Assembly (NCBI GenBank): GCA_049513815.1
Contig: JBEKVR010000269.1
Location: 1 to 13,917 of the forward strand
From: Roseiarcus sp049513815
GTDB lineage: Bacteria > Pseudomonadota > Alphaproteobacteria > Rhizobiales > Beijerinckiaceae
Length of the DNA stretch: 13,917 nt
Direction: 5' to 3'
The notes under the pieces were generated by a model. It had not been told where the DNA came from and made no database searches. It was given only the letters and a program-made list of their open reading frames with translations. Shown here one piece after another: positions 13,235 through 13,917 of this stretch. The position numbers and the translations under genes were made by a program. Every line of letters starts with the position of its first letter. Within the stretch, counting starts at the first letter, position 1.

Positions 13235-13633
13235 ATGGAGCAGATCGCGAGGAACATCGCGGACATCGCACGCAACATCGAAATCGTCGGCGCAGACCCG
13301 ATCACGCTGCATGGATTCACGCAGGTCCCGAACTTCGTCCTAACGCAAAAGGAACTGTCGGTCGGAGCCAAGCTCGCCTACGCGATGCTCTTGAAATACG
13401 CGTGGGGCGATCAAGCTTGCTACCCCGGTCAACTGAAACTCGCAGAGGATATGGGCGCGGCGGAACGCAGTGTGCGCACCTACCTAAAAGAGCTTGAAAC
13501 AGCGGGCCTTCTGGAGATTCGCCAGCGGGGACTTGGCAAGACCAACCTCTACCGCCTGCACCTAACAGTCCCAAAGACCGGCAAGGGCCACCAGTCCAGA
13601 CCGGCAAAATTTGCCGGTCAGCACCGGCAATGA
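13235..13633 (+). CDS. Short Rep-like winged-helix protein
   Basis: This 132-aa protein has a winged-helix domain of the HTH_36/replication-initiator type. ITLHGFTQVPNFVL is followed by SVGAKLAYAMLLKYAWGDQA, YPGQLKLAEDMGAAERSVRT, YLKELETAGLLEIRQRGLGK and TNLYRLHL (about 24-110). The N-terminus contains a duplicated IARNI motif (4-8 and 11-15). The C-terminal tail (VPKTGKGHQSRPAKFAGQHRQ) has little protein character and is encoded by the first iteron-like repeats, an arrangement that fits a protein acting on DNA within its own gene. It would initiate or regulate replication of an excised or plasmid form. It is short for a full initiator, so a regulator is the alternative. There is no Shine-Dalgarno sequence; TATAAT ends 6 nt before the ATG. 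Confidence 0.75.
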   Translation: MEQIARNIADIARNIEIVGADPITLHGFTQVPNFVLTQKELSVGAKLAYAMLLKYAWGDQACYPGQLKLAEDMGAAERSVRTYLKELETAGLLEIRQRGLGKTNLYRLHLTVPKTGKGHQSRPAKFAGQHRQ

Positions 13634-13665
13634 TTGCCGTTCAAGAACGGCCAAGTTTGCCGGTC
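13576..13665. repeat. Four 21-bp palindromic iterons with 23-bp period
   Basis: The repeats lie at 13576-13596, 13599-13619, 13622-13642 and 13645-13665, each starting 23 bp after the last. The consensus is GACCGGCAAA, a central base, then TTTGCCGGTC. The second repeat is perfect; the third reads CACCGGCAA...TTGCCGTTC; the fourth GAACGGC...TTTGCCGGTC; the first keeps the left half and the final GTC. The array covers the end of the Rep-like gene and runs 32 bp past its stop. Confidence 0.82.
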
Positions 13666-13800
13666 ACTCTATATAAGAATACCCATCTACAAATACTCAT
13701 ATATAAAAAGACCCAGACAGAAATGCGATTTTTCAAATCATGAAATGCAAAATCCAAAATGCACCAAGAAGGGAAGACGGCTTGACAAAGCCACTTTTTC
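13666..13800. other. AT-rich stretch next to the iterons, candidate DNA-unwinding region
   Basis: Composition drops sharply to AT-rich right after the last iteron, with TATATAAG and ATATATAAAAAG and a near-direct repeat AATACCCAT (13678-13686) / AATACTCAT (13693-13701). Iterons followed by an AT-rich region is the layout of iteron-type replication origins. I see no DnaA box and no convincing gene here; an open frame across it lacks protein character. Confidence 0.45.
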
Positions 13801-13817
13801 ATGGTCGCACAATAATG

Positions 13818-13886
13818 AGGTTTCTGCGACGCCGAGCATGAATACTTGCAACCGCCGCGCATGATCGTGAGGCGTCGGAGAAACCT
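13818..13886. repeat. Long imperfect inverted repeat near the right edge
   Basis: AGGTTTCTGCGACGCC (13818-13833) and GGCGTCGGAGAAACCT (13871-13886) are 16-bp inverted repeats with one mismatch, separated by 37 bp. The stem could be an origin or oriT hairpin, an RNA structure or the end of a small element; the sequence to the right is needed. From 13634 to the end (284 bp) I see no supported gene. Confidence 0.6.
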
Positions 13887-13917
13887 TGTTGCACTGAACC
13901 GCGGGCCGTCGCGCCGC

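Noticed and set aside
13634..13864. Open frames on both strands after the Rep-like gene
   Set aside because: They translate iterons and AT-rich DNA with no recognisable protein features.

Overview
The window most likely comes from an alphaproteobacterium, probably near the Rhizobiales. The base composition is GC-rich, a tRNA-Gly(UCC) 3' fragment at 889-933 has the form usual in that class, and several proteins belong to families common on alphaproteobacterial accessory elements (DUF3768, an AlpA-like excisionase, a short CHC2 protein, an HTH/coiled-coil plasmid protein). The assignment is by pattern recognition only.

Layout. Bases 1-802 hold the left-flank remnant of an unidentified minus-strand gene. 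Next come a hairpin terminator and the 45-bp tRNA-Gly 3' fragment, which looks like one attachment junction of an integrated element. The element runs rightward and probably past the window edge. It holds a P4-type tyrosine integrase (1073-2149), a small AlpA/Xis-like DNA-binding protein (2225-2515), an unrecognised 139-aa protein coupled by TGAATG to a VirD4/TraG-like coupling ATPase (2575-5190), a Replic_Relax (MOBC-type relaxase-like) protein (5292-6239), a short CHC2 zinc-finger primase-like protein with a degenerate, truncated Toprim part (6360-7181) and a divergent DUF3768 protein (7284-7577). Together these resemble an integrative, mobilizable element; no mating-pore genes are in the window.

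Defence cargo. The minus-strand operon at 7700-10488 encodes a short prokaryotic Argonaute (MID-PIWI, catalytically dead PIWI) and, overlapping it by ATGA, a DUF4365/PD-(D/E)XK nuclease fused to an APAZ domain. This is the architecture of the SPARDA class of short-Argonaute abortive-infection systems. Upstream on the same strand lies a second small PD-(D/E)XK-like nuclease gene, split by an intact IS5-family insertion (about 11028-12201). Removing the IS and one copy of the target duplication restores one continuous 165-codon frame.

Replication/maintenance module. At the right, an HTH/coiled-coil protein (12507-13178) carries, inside its own coding sequence, an 81-bp-period array of TGTCGCGACA-type palindromes. 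The same motif forms a 10-bp-period array in the intergenic region at the 3' end of the SPARDA operon, and a half-site lies in the SPARDA promoter region. A short winged-helix Rep-like protein (13235-13633) ends in four 21-bp palindromic iterons with an exact 23-bp period, followed by an AT-rich stretch: a candidate replication origin. The SPARDA operon, the HTH gene and the Rep gene share an unusual start layout, a -10-like hexamer exactly 6 nt before the ATG, which predicts leaderless mRNAs. The most novel signals are this shared promoter geometry and the two coding-sequence-embedded operator/iteron arrays that appear to link plasmid-type control to a short-Argonaute defence operon.
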